NCBI RefSeq assembly: GCF_000192745.1
Contig: NC_015259.1
Span: 4,045,001 to 4,109,000 of the forward strand
From: Polymorphum gilvum SL003B-26A1
Lineage (GTDB): Bacteria > Pseudomonadota > Alphaproteobacteria > Rhizobiales > Stappiaceae
Direction: 5' to 3'
Length of the DNA: 64,000 bases
Shown here: positions 27,282-35,223 of the stretch, in pieces
Position numbering within the stretch: the first letter of the stretch is position 1
Layout: every line of letters begins with the position of its first letter
Notes under the pieces: generated by a model
Databases searched by the model: none
What the model was told of the DNA's origin: nothing
The model's input: the letters and a program-made list of their open reading frames with translations, nothing else
Translations under genes and position numbers: made by a program

Positions 27282-30200
27282 ATGAGCGGGCGGGACTGGC
27301 GGGCCTTCGACGCCGAGCTGCGTGCCCGCGTGCCGGAACTCGCGGTGGAGCTTCTGGGCAAGCCGACCTTTCGTGCAGGGCAAGAATGGCGCTGGGGTCG
27401 CAAAGGCAGCCTCTCGGTCGTCATCTCCGGCGCGCGGGCGGGGATGTGGTTCGACCACGAGGAAGGCCGGGGCGGCTGGTTTTCGGATCTTGTCGGCCGC
27501 GACCTCGGCATGGCCCGGGAGGATGCGACCGACTGGATTGCCGACCGGATCGGCATGGCGGCGTTGCCCCGGCCGACCCGTCAGCCGTCGACACCAGGCG
27601 CAACGGCGGCGAACGATCCGGCCGAGCCGCCACTGGCGCTGGCCACGGCACCTCCCGAGCCACACCCCGATGGCGATGCCGCGCCCGCGCCGAACCGCAC
27701 GGATGAGGCCGCCGCGCGTGCCAAGCGGATCTGGACCAGCGCCCGTCCCGCCCCGGAGGACCATCCCTATCTCATCGCCAAGCAGGCCGCGCCGCTCGCC
27801 CTGCGCATGGACGCCGGCCGCCGGCTCGTCGTGCCGCTGCAGGACATCGACGGCCGGATCCACAGTCTCGAGACCATCGCGCCCGATGGGGCCAAGCGTT
27901 TCCTCGCCGGTGGGGCCAAGAAGGGTCATTTCGCGGTGGCGGGCGCGGAGCCGGGGCCGATTGCCGAACCCGCTGGCCCCGTCCTGATCTGCGAGGGCTG
28001 GGCGACCGGCGCGAGCCTGCACATCGCCACGGGCCATACCGTGATCGCGGCGATGGACGCGGGCAACCTGATGCCGGTGGCCGAGGCGTTGCGGGCGCGT
28101 TTTCCGGCGGCCGATCTCGTCCTCGTCGCCGACAACGACGCGAAGCCCGATCGCGACGACAACCCCGGCGTCGAGGCCGCGCGCAAGGTCGCGCTCGCAG
28201 TCGATGGCCGTCTGGCCGTGCCGGAGAGCCCCGGAGACGCCAACGATCTGTTCTGCGCCGAGGGGCCGGACGCCGTTTCGGCGCTCGTCGCCAGCGCGGC
28301 GCGGATCCCGCCGTCACCGCCCACCTATCCCGCACCTGTTCTCACGCCAGACGAGGCCCGCGTCCGCCTGGCCGAGGCCATCGCCGGTTTCATGGCCGCG
28401 ATCCCGGACTACTGGGCCGCCGTCGAGGCGGCGCAGGAGGAGGCCAAGAGCGCCGACGCCGACCGCGACCCGCTGGATTTCAACATCGTGGCGCGGGCCG
28501 CCTTGCCACCGCTTCTCGGCCTGCCGGTCGATGTGGGCCTCGGCAAGACCTCGAGCGCGCGCGCCGCCATTGCCGAGTTGATCGCCGCGGGCGGGCTCGG
28601 CACGCGCAAGGTCGTCTACGCCGTCCCGCGCCACGATCTCGGGGCCGAACAGGTCACGGCCTTCGAGGCATTGGGTCTCAGCGCCATGCTCTGGAAGGGG
28701 CGCACCGCGCCTGATCCCACGCCGGGCAATCCCGACCAACTCATGTGCCTCGACCCCGAAGCTACCTTCGACGCGCTCGAGGTCGAGCATCCGGTCGAAC
28801 AGAGCTGCTGCAAGGTCAAGAACGGCGCGGAGCTGCTGCTCTGCCCCTGGTTCCACGACTGCGGCTACCAACGCCAGAAGCCACTGGCGCAGGCGGCGCA
28901 GGTCATCGTCTGCGCCCATGACAGTCTCTTTCACATGAAGCCGCAGGCCATCGGCGAGGTCGGGCTTCTCGTCATCGACGAGGCCTTCTGGCAGTCGGGC
29001 CTGCGCGGTCTCGACGGCAAGGCGACGCTCACGCAGGACGGGCTGGAGCCCGGCCGGACCTCGCTCACCTGCTATACCGGCAAGGGCAGGATGGATGTCG
29101 GCGCCACGGCCGACCTGGTCGCTGCGCGGGAGCGGCTCTGCAAGGCGCTGCGGGTCACGGAGCCGGGTTCGCTGCGCCTCGGCCTTCTGGAAGCGGTCGG
29201 TCTCACGCCGGACGACTGCCGCCATGCTGCGACGCTGGAACGCCGCCGCATGCGCGATGCGGGCCTCCGCCCTGGCATGTCGCCGGTCGAGCGGCGCAAG
29301 CGGATCGAGGCGGTCCTGCCGCAAGCGGGCGAGCCATGGGCGCCGCCCGGTCGCTGCGCCACGCTCTGGCTGATCCTCGCCGAGGCGCTGGAGAACGGCC
29401 ACGATGCCGCCGGCGCCGAGCTCGTTCACGAGATAACCGAGGCCGGTTCGGTCCGCGCGCTCCGTCTGCGCTGGCGCAGCCGCATGCGGACCGGCTGGGC
29501 GGCCCAGGCGCCGATCCTGCATCTCGACGCGACGCTGCGCCCGGAACTCGTGCAGACCTACCTGCCGCGGTTGCGTCTAGGCGCGCCCGTCGCTGCCCGC
29601 CAGCCCCATGTCCGCGTCCGCCAGGTGACCGGCAGCCCGACCTCGGCCCGCGCGCTGTCGCCCTCCGCCGATGCGCCCGAACGGGACCGCAAGGCCGCCG
29701 CCACCCGTCTGCGCGATCTTCGCGCCTGGATCGACCTCCGGGCCCGGCAGTGCCATCGCCCCGGCCAGGCAATCGATCTGCTGGTGGTGGGCCAGAAGGC
29801 CGCCATTGATGCGCTCAGGTCCGCGGGGCTGCCGCCGCGGGTTGAGGCGGTGCATTTCAACGCGCTGAGCGGGCTCGACCGCTGGGGCGGGATCGGCGGC
29901 ATGGTGATCCTCGGCCGCACTTTGCCTGCGCCTCACACGGTCGAACTGATCGCCATGGCGCTGACCGGCCGGATGCCCGCATCGAACCCGGAGGACGCGG
30001 GCTGGTGGTATCCCATGGTCGAACGCCGCATCCGGCTCGCGGGCGACCGGACCGCGCCGCTCACGATGGAGGAACATGCCGATCCCATTGCCGAGTCCGT
30101 GCGCTGGAGCATCTGCGAGGGCGAGCTCATCCAGGCGACGGGGCGCGGGCGCGGCGTCAACCGCACCGCCGCCACGCCGCTCGAGATCGACCTGCTCACG

Positions 30201-30773
30201 GACGTGGTCCTGCCGGTCACCGTCGATGCGCTCGTTCCCTGGTCCGACCTGCGCCCGACCCGACGCGACCTGATGTCCCTTACCGGCATCGTCCTCGAGA
30301 ACGCCGCCGATATGGCCGCCTGCTTCCCGGAGTTCTGGCCGACCCGCGAGGCCGCGAAGAAGGACGGCCAGAGGAAGGGGACAAATGGCTATTATAGAGA
30401 CCTCTATAATAGCAGAATGTCCCCATCCTCGGCGGAGGTGACCTATCGCCCGGAGGGTCCCGGCCATCGCGCCCGCACCGCCCGCGTCGATCTCTCCCGC
30501 ATTCCCGATCCGGAAACCTGGCTCACCAACCGCCTCGGGCCGCTCGCCAGCTTCGAGATGCGGCGCGTCGAGGGCGCCGACATCGACGCGCCTGGTGCCT
30601 CCGCTTCCGCGCGCCTCGACGCCCTCGCATCCCGCCTGACCGACAGCATGCAGGCCGTGCTCGACGCGCGCCGCTTGGCCCTCGACGCGCTGTCTGCGCG
30701 GCTAGACGCCGCGAAGCCCGCCGCCCTGCGCCGCACCCACCACCCCCAACCAGAAGAGGAGACCGAGGCATGA
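27282..30773 (+). CDS. Toprim/DUF7146 and helicase-like protein (phage or ICE replication type)
   Basis: The 1163-residue protein has an N-terminal zinc-free primase-like segment (FDHEEGRGGWFSDLVGRDLG) and a Toprim domain with the catalytic Glu in LICEGWATG (Glu238) and the acidic pair in VADNDA (Asp284, Asp286). A helicase-like domain follows, with P-loop DVGLGKTSS (about 418-425) and the Walker B-like VIDEAF. The C-terminal part is long and less familiar. It is probably the replication primase/helicase of the element. A 48-bp palindrome lies inside it (codons about 1032-1048). The next gene overlaps its stop (ATGA). Confidence 0.85.
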   Translation: MSGRDWRAFDAELRARVPELAVELLGKPTFRAGQEWRWGRKGSLSVVISGARAGMWFDHEEGRGGWFSDLVGRDLGMAREDATDWIADRIGMAALPRPTRQPSTPGATAANDPAEPPLALATAPPEPHPDGDAAPAPNRTDEAAARAKRIWTSARPAPEDHPYLIAKQAAPLALRMDAGRRLVVPLQDIDGRIHSLETIAPDGAKRFLAGGAKKGHFAVAGAEPGPIAEPAGPVLICEGWATGASLHIATGHTVIAAMDAGNLMPVAEALRARFPAADLVLVADNDAKPDRDDNPGVEAARKVALAVDGRLAVPESPGDANDLFCAEGPDAVSALVASAARIPPSPPTYPAPVLTPDEARVRLAEAIAGFMAAIPDYWAAVEAAQEEAKSADADRDPLDFNIVARAALPPLLGLPVDVGLGKTSSARAAIAELIAAGGLGTRKVVYAVPRHDLGAEQVTAFEALGLSAMLWKGRTAPDPTPGNPDQLMCLDPEATFDALEVEHPVEQSCCKVKNGAELLLCPWFHDCGYQRQKPLAQAAQVIVCAHDSLFHMKPQAIGEVGLLVIDEAFWQSGLRGLDGKATLTQDGLEPGRTSLTCYTGKGRMDVGATADLVAARERLCKALRVTEPGSLRLGLLEAVGLTPDDCRHAATLERRRMRDAGLRPGMSPVERRKRIEAVLPQAGEPWAPPGRCATLWLILAEALENGHDAAGAELVHEITEAGSVRALRLRWRSRMRTGWAAQAPILHLDATLRPELVQTYLPRLRLGAPVAARQPHVRVRQVTGSPTSARALSPSADAPERDRKAAATRLRDLRAWIDLRARQCHRPGQAIDLLVVGQKAAIDALRSAGLPPRVEAVHFNALSGLDRWGGIGGMVILGRTLPAPHTVELIAMALTGRMPASNPEDAGWWYPMVERRIRLAGDRTAPLTMEEHADPIAESVRWSICEGELIQATGRGRGVNRTAATPLEIDLLTDVVLPVTVDALVPWSDLRPTRRDLMSLTGIVLENAADMAACFPEFWPTREAAKKDGQRKGTNGYYRDLYNSRMSPSSAEVTYRPEGPGHRARTARVDLSRIPDPETWLTNRLGPLASFEMRRVEGADIDAPGASASARLDALASRLTDSMQAVLDARRLALDALSARLDAAKPAALRRTHHPQPEEETEA
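30371..30430. repeat. Long imperfect palindrome inside the replication gene
   Basis: The core at 30377-30424 reads GGGGACA, 4 unpaired bases, GCTATTATAGAG, AC, CTCTATAATAGC, 4 unpaired bases, TGTCCCC: 23-base arms matching at 19 positions around a 2-base centre. Outer bases GAGGAA and ATCCTC extend the symmetry, with one mismatch, to about 30-base arms. It is AT-rich in a GC-rich gene, and the 48-base core equals 16 codons, so it does not disturb the frame. Confidence 0.9.
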
Positions 30774-31297
30774 GTTTTGACAGGATGCGCCTCTACGACG
30801 CCGGCCGCTTCCACGACACGGAGTTGCCCGACTGGTATCATGCGGCCGTGCGCATCAGCGAGACCGAACGCGTGGACTGGCATCGCGCGCTCGAGCGTGT
30901 TCTCGACTGCGAATACACGCTGCTGACCGAGGAGGGCTTGCTGGGCGGTGCGCTCGAGATCCGGTTCTGGCCGAGCGAGATCCACGGCTTCTTCGTGCTG
31001 ATCGAGACCCCACTGGCCTTCGTCGAGCAGGTCGTCGTCCCGAACCCGGCCGACTGGCTGCCCTTCCTCTCGCGCCATCTCGCGCCGCTCATCGGGGTCG
31101 CCAACCAGAGCTCCCTGATCGCGCTCCACGGCAGGATCGGCAACGCCTTCATCGCCTGGGCGCGCCACGGCAAGGGCACCCATATCGGTCGCGAAACGGG
31201 CGAGAGCCGGATCGACCTCGCCAATGACCGCGACCGTCGCCGCGCCCAGCAGGCCCGCGCGGTGATGGAACGCGAACGGCGGGAGGGGCGGACATGA
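30770..31297 (+). CDS. Hypothetical protein of the phage early operon
   Basis: The 175-residue soluble protein (start MSFDRMRLYDAGRFHDTELP) contains ALEIRFWPSEIHGFFVLIETPL and a SRHLAPLIGVANQSSLIALHGRIGNAF segment. It ends with a strongly charged Arg/Gln/Glu helix. I recognise no family. It overlaps both neighbours by ATGA, in an operon of overlapping genes, which supports that it is real. The context suggests a replication or host-takeover accessory. Confidence 0.82.
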   Translation: MSFDRMRLYDAGRFHDTELPDWYHAAVRISETERVDWHRALERVLDCEYTLLTEEGLLGGALEIRFWPSEIHGFFVLIETPLAFVEQVVVPNPADWLPFLSRHLAPLIGVANQSSLIALHGRIGNAFIAWARHGKGTHIGRETGESRIDLANDRDRRRAQQARAVMERERREGRT

Positions 31298-31722
31298 GCC
31301 AGCATCGCCATATCGGCCTCGAGCGCCAGGACGGCTACGACGTCGGCCGCGATCCTCGCGGGCTTTCCACCGACGACCTGGAGCGGCTCGGTCACGCCCG
31401 TATCTCGCCCCTGCGCGCCCTGCGGCTGAAATGCCTCGATTGCTGCAACGGCTCGGCGCGGGAGGTGCGGCTCTGCACCGCCGTGGACTGCCCGAGCTGG
31501 CCGTTCCGGATGGGAAAGAATCCGTGGGCCGGGCCGGTTAGCGAGGCACGCCGCGAGCATGGCCGGCGCCTCGGCCTTCGCCGTGCCGCCGATCTCGCCG
31601 ATGCATTTGCCGAAAAGGACGAAAGCTCCGGCTCACCTTCCGATGGGGTGAGGCAGCCGGCAGACGCTCGCCCCCGATCGCTTAAGTCAGAAAAGGACAA
31701 GCCGGAAGGAGGGCGGACATGA
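31294..31722 (+). CDS. Cys-rich small protein of the phage early operon
   Basis: The 142-residue protein contains SPLRALRLKCLDCCNGSAREVRLCTAVDCPSWPFRMGKNPW, with Cys in KCLDCC, LCTAVDC spacing consistent with a zinc-binding knuckle (about residues 48-69). The remaining part is basic and low in complexity. I recall proteins of this kind in alphaproteobacterial prophages, but no function is established. ATGA overlaps join it to both neighbours. Confidence 0.8.
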   Translation: MSQHRHIGLERQDGYDVGRDPRGLSTDDLERLGHARISPLRALRLKCLDCCNGSAREVRLCTAVDCPSWPFRMGKNPWAGPVSEARREHGRRLGLRRAADLADAFAEKDESSGSPSDGVRQPADARPRSLKSEKDKPEGGRT

Positions 31723-31928
31723 AAACCATGCGGTGGCATCCCCCGGGCTATGGAGGTGAGCGGCGAGACGCAGACCGCGTCAAACGCGACGGCTGGCGGG
31801 ATCAGGGCGTGCTCGCCGTCTCCATCGACGACGAGCGTCTGAGCTGGCCCGAGCGGGAATTGATAAGACAGCTGGGCGAGAAGCTGTACGGGCCGAGAAA
31901 TCGCGATCCTGACGCGCGGGAGCGGTGA
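31719..31928 (+). CDS. Short hypothetical protein of the phage early operon
   Basis: The 69-residue product begins MKTMRWHPPGYGGERRDADRV and continues DGWRDQGVLAVSIDDERLSWPERELIRQLGEKLYG. The second half could form a single amphipathic helix. There is no recognisable domain. It starts in an ATGA overlap with the Cys-rich gene and is followed by a 316-base non-coding gap, so it probably closes this operon segment. Confidence 0.72.
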   Translation: MKTMRWHPPGYGGERRDADRVKRDGWRDQGVLAVSIDDERLSWPERELIRQLGEKLYGPRNRDPDARER

Positions 31929-31940
31929 CCGGATTCCATG

Positions 31941-32202
31941 CTGGACCCCGGACTCCGCACCGGGGTCCAGACGGGGTCCACCCGCCAACCCGTTGAAGTT
32001 TCTGGTTCCTTCTGCGCTATTCCGTATACGGGAGGGCGCAGCGCGGCACATCGCTAGCGACAGGGCCGGATTTTTGGGAAGCCACCCGGAAGCCAGCGCC
32101 GACTAGACCCGCCTGAAACACTGCAAATTCAAACCCTTGATTCTGGACACCCCTGGTGGCCGCTGGACCCCGCTTGGAGTCCAGTCTGGACCCCGGAGTC
32201 CG
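31941..32202. repeat. CTGGACCCC repeat cluster in a non-coding gap
   Basis: The gap 31929-32244 has no gene. CTGGACCCCGG (31941-31951) pairs with CCGGGGTCCAG (31960-31970) as an 11-bp stem with an 8-base loop. Further copies of CTGGACCCC or its complement lie at 31973-31980, 32163-32171 and 32186-32194; the copy at 32163 forms a second imperfect hairpin. The pattern may be a terminator plus regulatory sites upstream of the methyltransferase gene. Confidence 0.55.
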
Positions 32203-32244
32203 AAAGCCGGGGGTATCCACCTTGATCCGAGGAATGACCCGCCG

Positions 32245-33609
32245 ATGACGCTGAGCTTTGCCCCGGATCGGATCGCGATGTGGCCGCTGGCGAAACTCCA
32301 GCCCTACGCCCGCAATGCGAAGGCGCATGGCGCGGACCAGGTCGCGAAGATCGCCGCTAGCATGGCGGAGTTCGGCTGGACGGTGCCCTGCCTCGTGGCA
32401 GAGGATGGCGAACTGATCGCGGGTCATGGCCGGGTGCTGGCCGCGACGCAGCTGGGGCTGCTTGAGGCGCCGGTGATAGTTCTGGGCCATCTGACCGAGG
32501 CGCAGCGCCGGGCGTACCGTATCGCGGACAACAAGCTGACGGAGCTTGGCACCTGGGACGAGGCGCTTCTGTCTGCGGAACTGAACGACCTGCTGGCCGA
32601 GGATTTCGACCTGTCGCTTGTCGGCTTCTCCGACGGCGAGTTGGACAAGCTTCTGACCTTCGCGCCGGAGGGGGACGGGGAAGAAGGTGGCGCCGGGGGC
32701 TCCGTGCCGCCGGTGACCATCCCCGAGCCACCGCGCAATCCAGCATCACGAACCGGGGATCTCTGGATCCTTGGCGACCACCGGCTGCTCTGCGGCGACA
32801 GCACCAGCGCGTCCGACGTGCGCCGCCTGATGAATGGCGAGCGGGCGATCCTGTTCGCCACCGACCCGCCATACCTGGTGGATTACGATGGCTCGAACCA
32901 TCCGACCCGGAACAAGGACTGGTCTGCGTCCTACGGCACCACGTGGGACGACAGTTCGCAGGGCGCGGAACTCTACGACGGTTTCATCGCGGCGGCCGTG
33001 GCCGAGGCCATCGCCGAGGACGCCGCCTGGTACTGCTGGCACGCCTCGCGCCGCCAGGCGATGCTGGAGGCTTGCTGGGAAAAGGCGGGTGCCTTCGTCC
33101 ATCAACAGATCATCTGGGTGAAGGACCGCGGGGTTCTGACACGGTCGCATTACCTCTGGAAGCACGAGCCTTGCTTCATGGGCTGGCGCCGCCCGAACCG
33201 CCCGCCGAAGGTGGCCGAGGAAACGCTGCCATCGACATGGGCGCTGCCCAGCTTCGCAAAAGACGACCGGCCCGACCATCCGACGCCGAAGCCGCTCGAC
33301 GCCTTCGGGATCCCGATGCGCCAGCACGTTGCCCGAGGCGGCCTCTGCTACGAGCCGTTCTCAGGCTCAGGCTCGCAGATCATGGCGGGCGAGGCCAATG
33401 GCCGTCGCGTCTTCGCAATGGAAATCAGCCCGGCCTATGTCGATGTCGCCGTCGAGCGCTGGCAGGCCGAGACCGGCCGCGACGCGATCCTCGACGGTGA
33501 CGGTCGGACCTTTGGGCAGGTGAGAACCGAGCGGCTGCGCGACGACACGGATACGCCGAACCCGGACGCCGCCCCCGAACCCGCGCGAAAGCGCCAGACC
33601 GCCGCGTGA
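32245..33609 (+). CDS. DNA methyltransferase with N-terminal ParB-like domain
   Basis: The 454-residue protein starts with a ParB/sulfiredoxin-type domain (LQPYARNAKAHGADQVAKIAASMAEFGW...GELIAGHGRVLAA, about residues 10-100). The methyltransferase domain has the catalytic DPPY motif (TDPPYLVDYDGSNHPT) and a later AdoMet motif FSGSG (FEPFSGSGSQIMAGE-like). This order, DPPY before FxGxG, is that of beta-class N4/N6 enzymes. Phages use such enzymes to protect DNA from host restriction. I start at the ATG at 32245 after a weak GGA ribosome site; the cytosine methyltransferase gene follows 1 base after its stop. Confidence 0.92.
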   Translation: MTLSFAPDRIAMWPLAKLQPYARNAKAHGADQVAKIAASMAEFGWTVPCLVAEDGELIAGHGRVLAATQLGLLEAPVIVLGHLTEAQRRAYRIADNKLTELGTWDEALLSAELNDLLAEDFDLSLVGFSDGELDKLLTFAPEGDGEEGGAGGSVPPVTIPEPPRNPASRTGDLWILGDHRLLCGDSTSASDVRRLMNGERAILFATDPPYLVDYDGSNHPTRNKDWSASYGTTWDDSSQGAELYDGFIAAAVAEAIAEDAAWYCWHASRRQAMLEACWEKAGAFVHQQIIWVKDRGVLTRSHYLWKHEPCFMGWRRPNRPPKVAEETLPSTWALPSFAKDDRPDHPTPKPLDAFGIPMRQHVARGGLCYEPFSGSGSQIMAGEANGRRVFAMEISPAYVDVAVERWQAETGRDAILDGDGRTFGQVRTERLRDDTDTPNPDAAPEPARKRQTAA

Positions 33610-34721
33610 CATGCATGACCTGGCTTTACCTTCCTCCGGAGTCGCTTCCGGAGCCGGAGACGCATGCCTCTTCGGCCTCTCGCTCTGCTCCGGCGCGGGC
33701 GGTCTCGACCTCGGGCTCGCCATCGCCATCCCCGGATATCGTGCTGTGGGCCATGTCGAACGGGAAACCTTTGCCGCAGCCACTCTCGTGGCGCGGATGG
33801 AAGACGCGTCCCTGGATCAGGCTGTTGTCTGGGACGACGTTGGAACCTTCGATGGCCGCCCGTGGCGCGGCGCGGTGGACATCGTCACTGCGGGCTATCC
33901 GTGCCAGCCGTTCTCCGTCGCGGGCAAGCGCCGGGGTGCCGACGACCCGCGCCACCTCTGGCCCCATGTCGCCCGCATCATCGGCGAGGTCGAGCCGCCC
34001 TTCGTCTTCCTCGAGAACGTCGCCCATCATCTCCGCCTCGGCTTCCCCGAAGTCGCCAGCGGACTGGTCGGCATGGGCTACAAGCTTGCGGCAGGCCTCT
34101 TCACTGCGGCGGAAGTCGGCGCGCCCCACAAGCGCGAGCGGCTGTTCATCCTCGCCGTCCGAGTGGGGGACGAGCTGGCCGACCCCGCGCGCCTGCTCTG
34201 GCACCCGGTCGAGTGGCGGGAACCGGACGGAACTGCTGCGGCTATGGCCGACGCCGAGAGCCAGCGCCAACGAGAACCGGCAGACGAAACCCACGCCGTC
34301 GCAGGAAGCGGGGCAGCATGGGATGAACCTGGCGACGACGGCGGCGCTCTGGCCGACGCCCATGGCGAACGACGGCTGCAAGCCGAGCGCCGGCAACCGT
34401 CGCTCGGCCGACCTGACGCATTCGGCGGGGCTGTGGATGACGCCGACGGCGCGCGATCACAAGGACGGGGCGACGAGCCTTGCCAACACGCCGGTGAACG
34501 GCCTGCTTGGCCGCCAGGTCCTGGTGACGCCGATGGCTGGGCGCGATACCTCCGAGCCGCGCCAGACCTTGAACCCGCTGTTCGTCGAGGCGCTGATGGG
34601 CTGGCCCATCGGGTGGACCGGCTTCGCCTCTGTGGCAACGGTGTGGTCCCCCTGGTTGCGGCGCATGCGCTCAGAACTCTGGCAGCTGAACTGTTGGCCG
34701 AAGGATGAGGCACCGACATGA
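33606..34721 (+). CDS. Overlapping reading frame with WPTP-rich C-terminus (candidate dual-coded gene)
   Basis: A 371-codon frame, shifted by one base relative to the methyltransferase frame, is open throughout. It can start at GTG 33606 (GTGA overlap with the preceding stop) or at ATG 33615 (MTWLYLPPESLP). Its stop overlaps the next start codon as ATGA at 34718-34721, the style of this operon. From codon about 200 it shows LWPTPRAS, LWPTPMAND, LWMTPTARD and LNPLFVEALMGWPIGWTGF, a WPTP repeat and end pattern I recall from phage proteins. Codon-position GC is clearly high in this frame beyond 34.2 kb. Function is unknown; it could be a frameshift-made C-terminus, an overprinted protein or a relict. 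Confidence 0.45.
   Translation: MTCMTWLYLPPESLPEPETHASSASRSAPARAVSTSGSPSPSPDIVLWAMSNGKPLPQPLSWRGWKTRPWIRLLSGTTLEPSMAARGAARWTSSLRAIRASRSPSRASAGVPTTRATSGPMSPASSARSSRPSSSSRTSPIISASASPKSPADWSAWATSLRQASSLRRKSARPTSASGCSSSPSEWGTSWPTPRACSGTRSSGGNRTELLRLWPTPRASANENRQTKPTPSQEAGQHGMNLATTAALWPTPMANDGCKPSAGNRRSADLTHSAGLWMTPTARDHKDGATSLANTPVNGLLGRQVLVTPMAGRDTSEPRQTLNPLFVEALMGWPIGWTGFASVATVWSPWLRRMRSELWQLNCWPKDEAPT
33611..34708 (+). CDS. C5-cytosine DNA methyltransferase
   Basis: The 365-residue protein has the C5 motif set: I (LCSGAGGLDLGLA, about 25-37), IV with the catalytic Cys98 (GYPCQPFSVAGKRRGA), VI (FVFLENVAHH, Glu135), VIII (GAPHKRERLFILA) and X near the end (RLCGNGVVPLVAAHALRTL). The region between VIII and X is the variable target-recognition part. 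Codon-position GC is very high in the first half but falls after about 34.2 kb, while the overlapping frame gains it there. See the overlapping entry at 33606. The downstream small gene starts 10 bases after its stop. Confidence 0.9.
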   Translation: MHDLALPSSGVASGAGDACLFGLSLCSGAGGLDLGLAIAIPGYRAVGHVERETFAAATLVARMEDASLDQAVVWDDVGTFDGRPWRGAVDIVTAGYPCQPFSVAGKRRGADDPRHLWPHVARIIGEVEPPFVFLENVAHHLRLGFPEVASGLVGMGYKLAAGLFTAAEVGAPHKRERLFILAVRVGDELADPARLLWHPVEWREPDGTAAAMADAESQRQREPADETHAVAGSGAAWDEPGDDGGALADAHGERRLQAERRQPSLGRPDAFGGAVDDADGARSQGRGDEPCQHAGERPAWPPGPGDADGWARYLRAAPDLEPAVRRGADGLAHRVDRLRLCGNGVVPLVAAHALRTLAAELLAEG

Positions 34722-34933
34722 AACAGTCGCGCCTCATGTCGCTGGTCGAAGCGGTCGCCAATGTGATCGTCGGTTACGGCATCGCTGTCATCACGCAGAT
34801 CCTGATCTTCCCGGTCTTCGGGCTGCACACGACGCTGGCGCAGAACCTCAAGATGGGCGCGGTGTTCACCGTGGTGAGCATCGCACGGTCCTACGTCCTG
34901 CGGCGGCTGTTCGAGCGGCTGCGGCGGGTCTGA
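34718..34933 (+). CDS. Small membrane protein (DUF7220-like)
   Basis: The 71-residue product has two hydrophobic helices (VEAVANVIVGYGIAVITQILIF and MGAVFTVVSIARSYVLRRLF) and a basic C-terminus. Proteins of this shape occur next to prophage methyltransferases. Its start is coupled (ATGA) to the overlapping alternate frame and lies 10 bases after the methyltransferase stop. The function is unknown. Confidence 0.82.
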   Translation: MKQSRLMSLVEAVANVIVGYGIAVITQILIFPVFGLHTTLAQNLKMGAVFTVVSIARSYVLRRLFERLRRV

Positions 34934-34977
34934 TGCGGCCGCTGGCAGATCGGCCATCCCGCTGGTAGCCTTGGCGC

Positions 34978-35175
34978 ATGTCCGAAGGCTGGCAACATAT
35001 CGAGATCAACGATCACGGGACCATCGTTATCCTGCGTCCGATTTCGGACGAGGGACGGGACTGGTTTGCGGAACATGTCGGCGAACCTGAACCGGGCGGC
35101 ATCTACACCTGCGAGCCGCGCATGGCACAGGATATCCTGCAGGCCGCCGCCCGAGATCTGCTTTCGTGGCAATGA
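34978..35175 (+). CDS. Short hypothetical protein
   Basis: The 65-residue product begins MSEGWQHIEINDHGTIVILRPISDEGRDWF and ends RMAQDILQAAARDLLSWQ. The first half looks like a beta-strand pair with conserved acidic residues and the second is a helix. I recall similar short proteins in alphaproteobacterial prophages, but no function. A hairpin terminator sits just beyond its stop. Confidence 0.7.
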   Translation: MSEGWQHIEINDHGTIVILRPISDEGRDWFAEHVGEPEPGGIYTCEPRMAQDILQAAARDLLSWQ

Positions 35176-35179
35176 GAAA

Positions 35180-35202
35180 CCGCCGCCCGGTCGGGGCGGC
35201 GG
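35180..35202. terminator. Bidirectional hairpin between convergent genes
   Basis: CCGCCGCCC (35180-35188) pairs perfectly with GGGCGGCGG (35194-35202) over a 5-base loop. No T-run follows on either side. It separates the plus-strand small gene from the minus-strand DUF3489 gene. Confidence 0.6.
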
Positions 35203-35223
35203 CGTAGCAATCGTCTCACGGAG

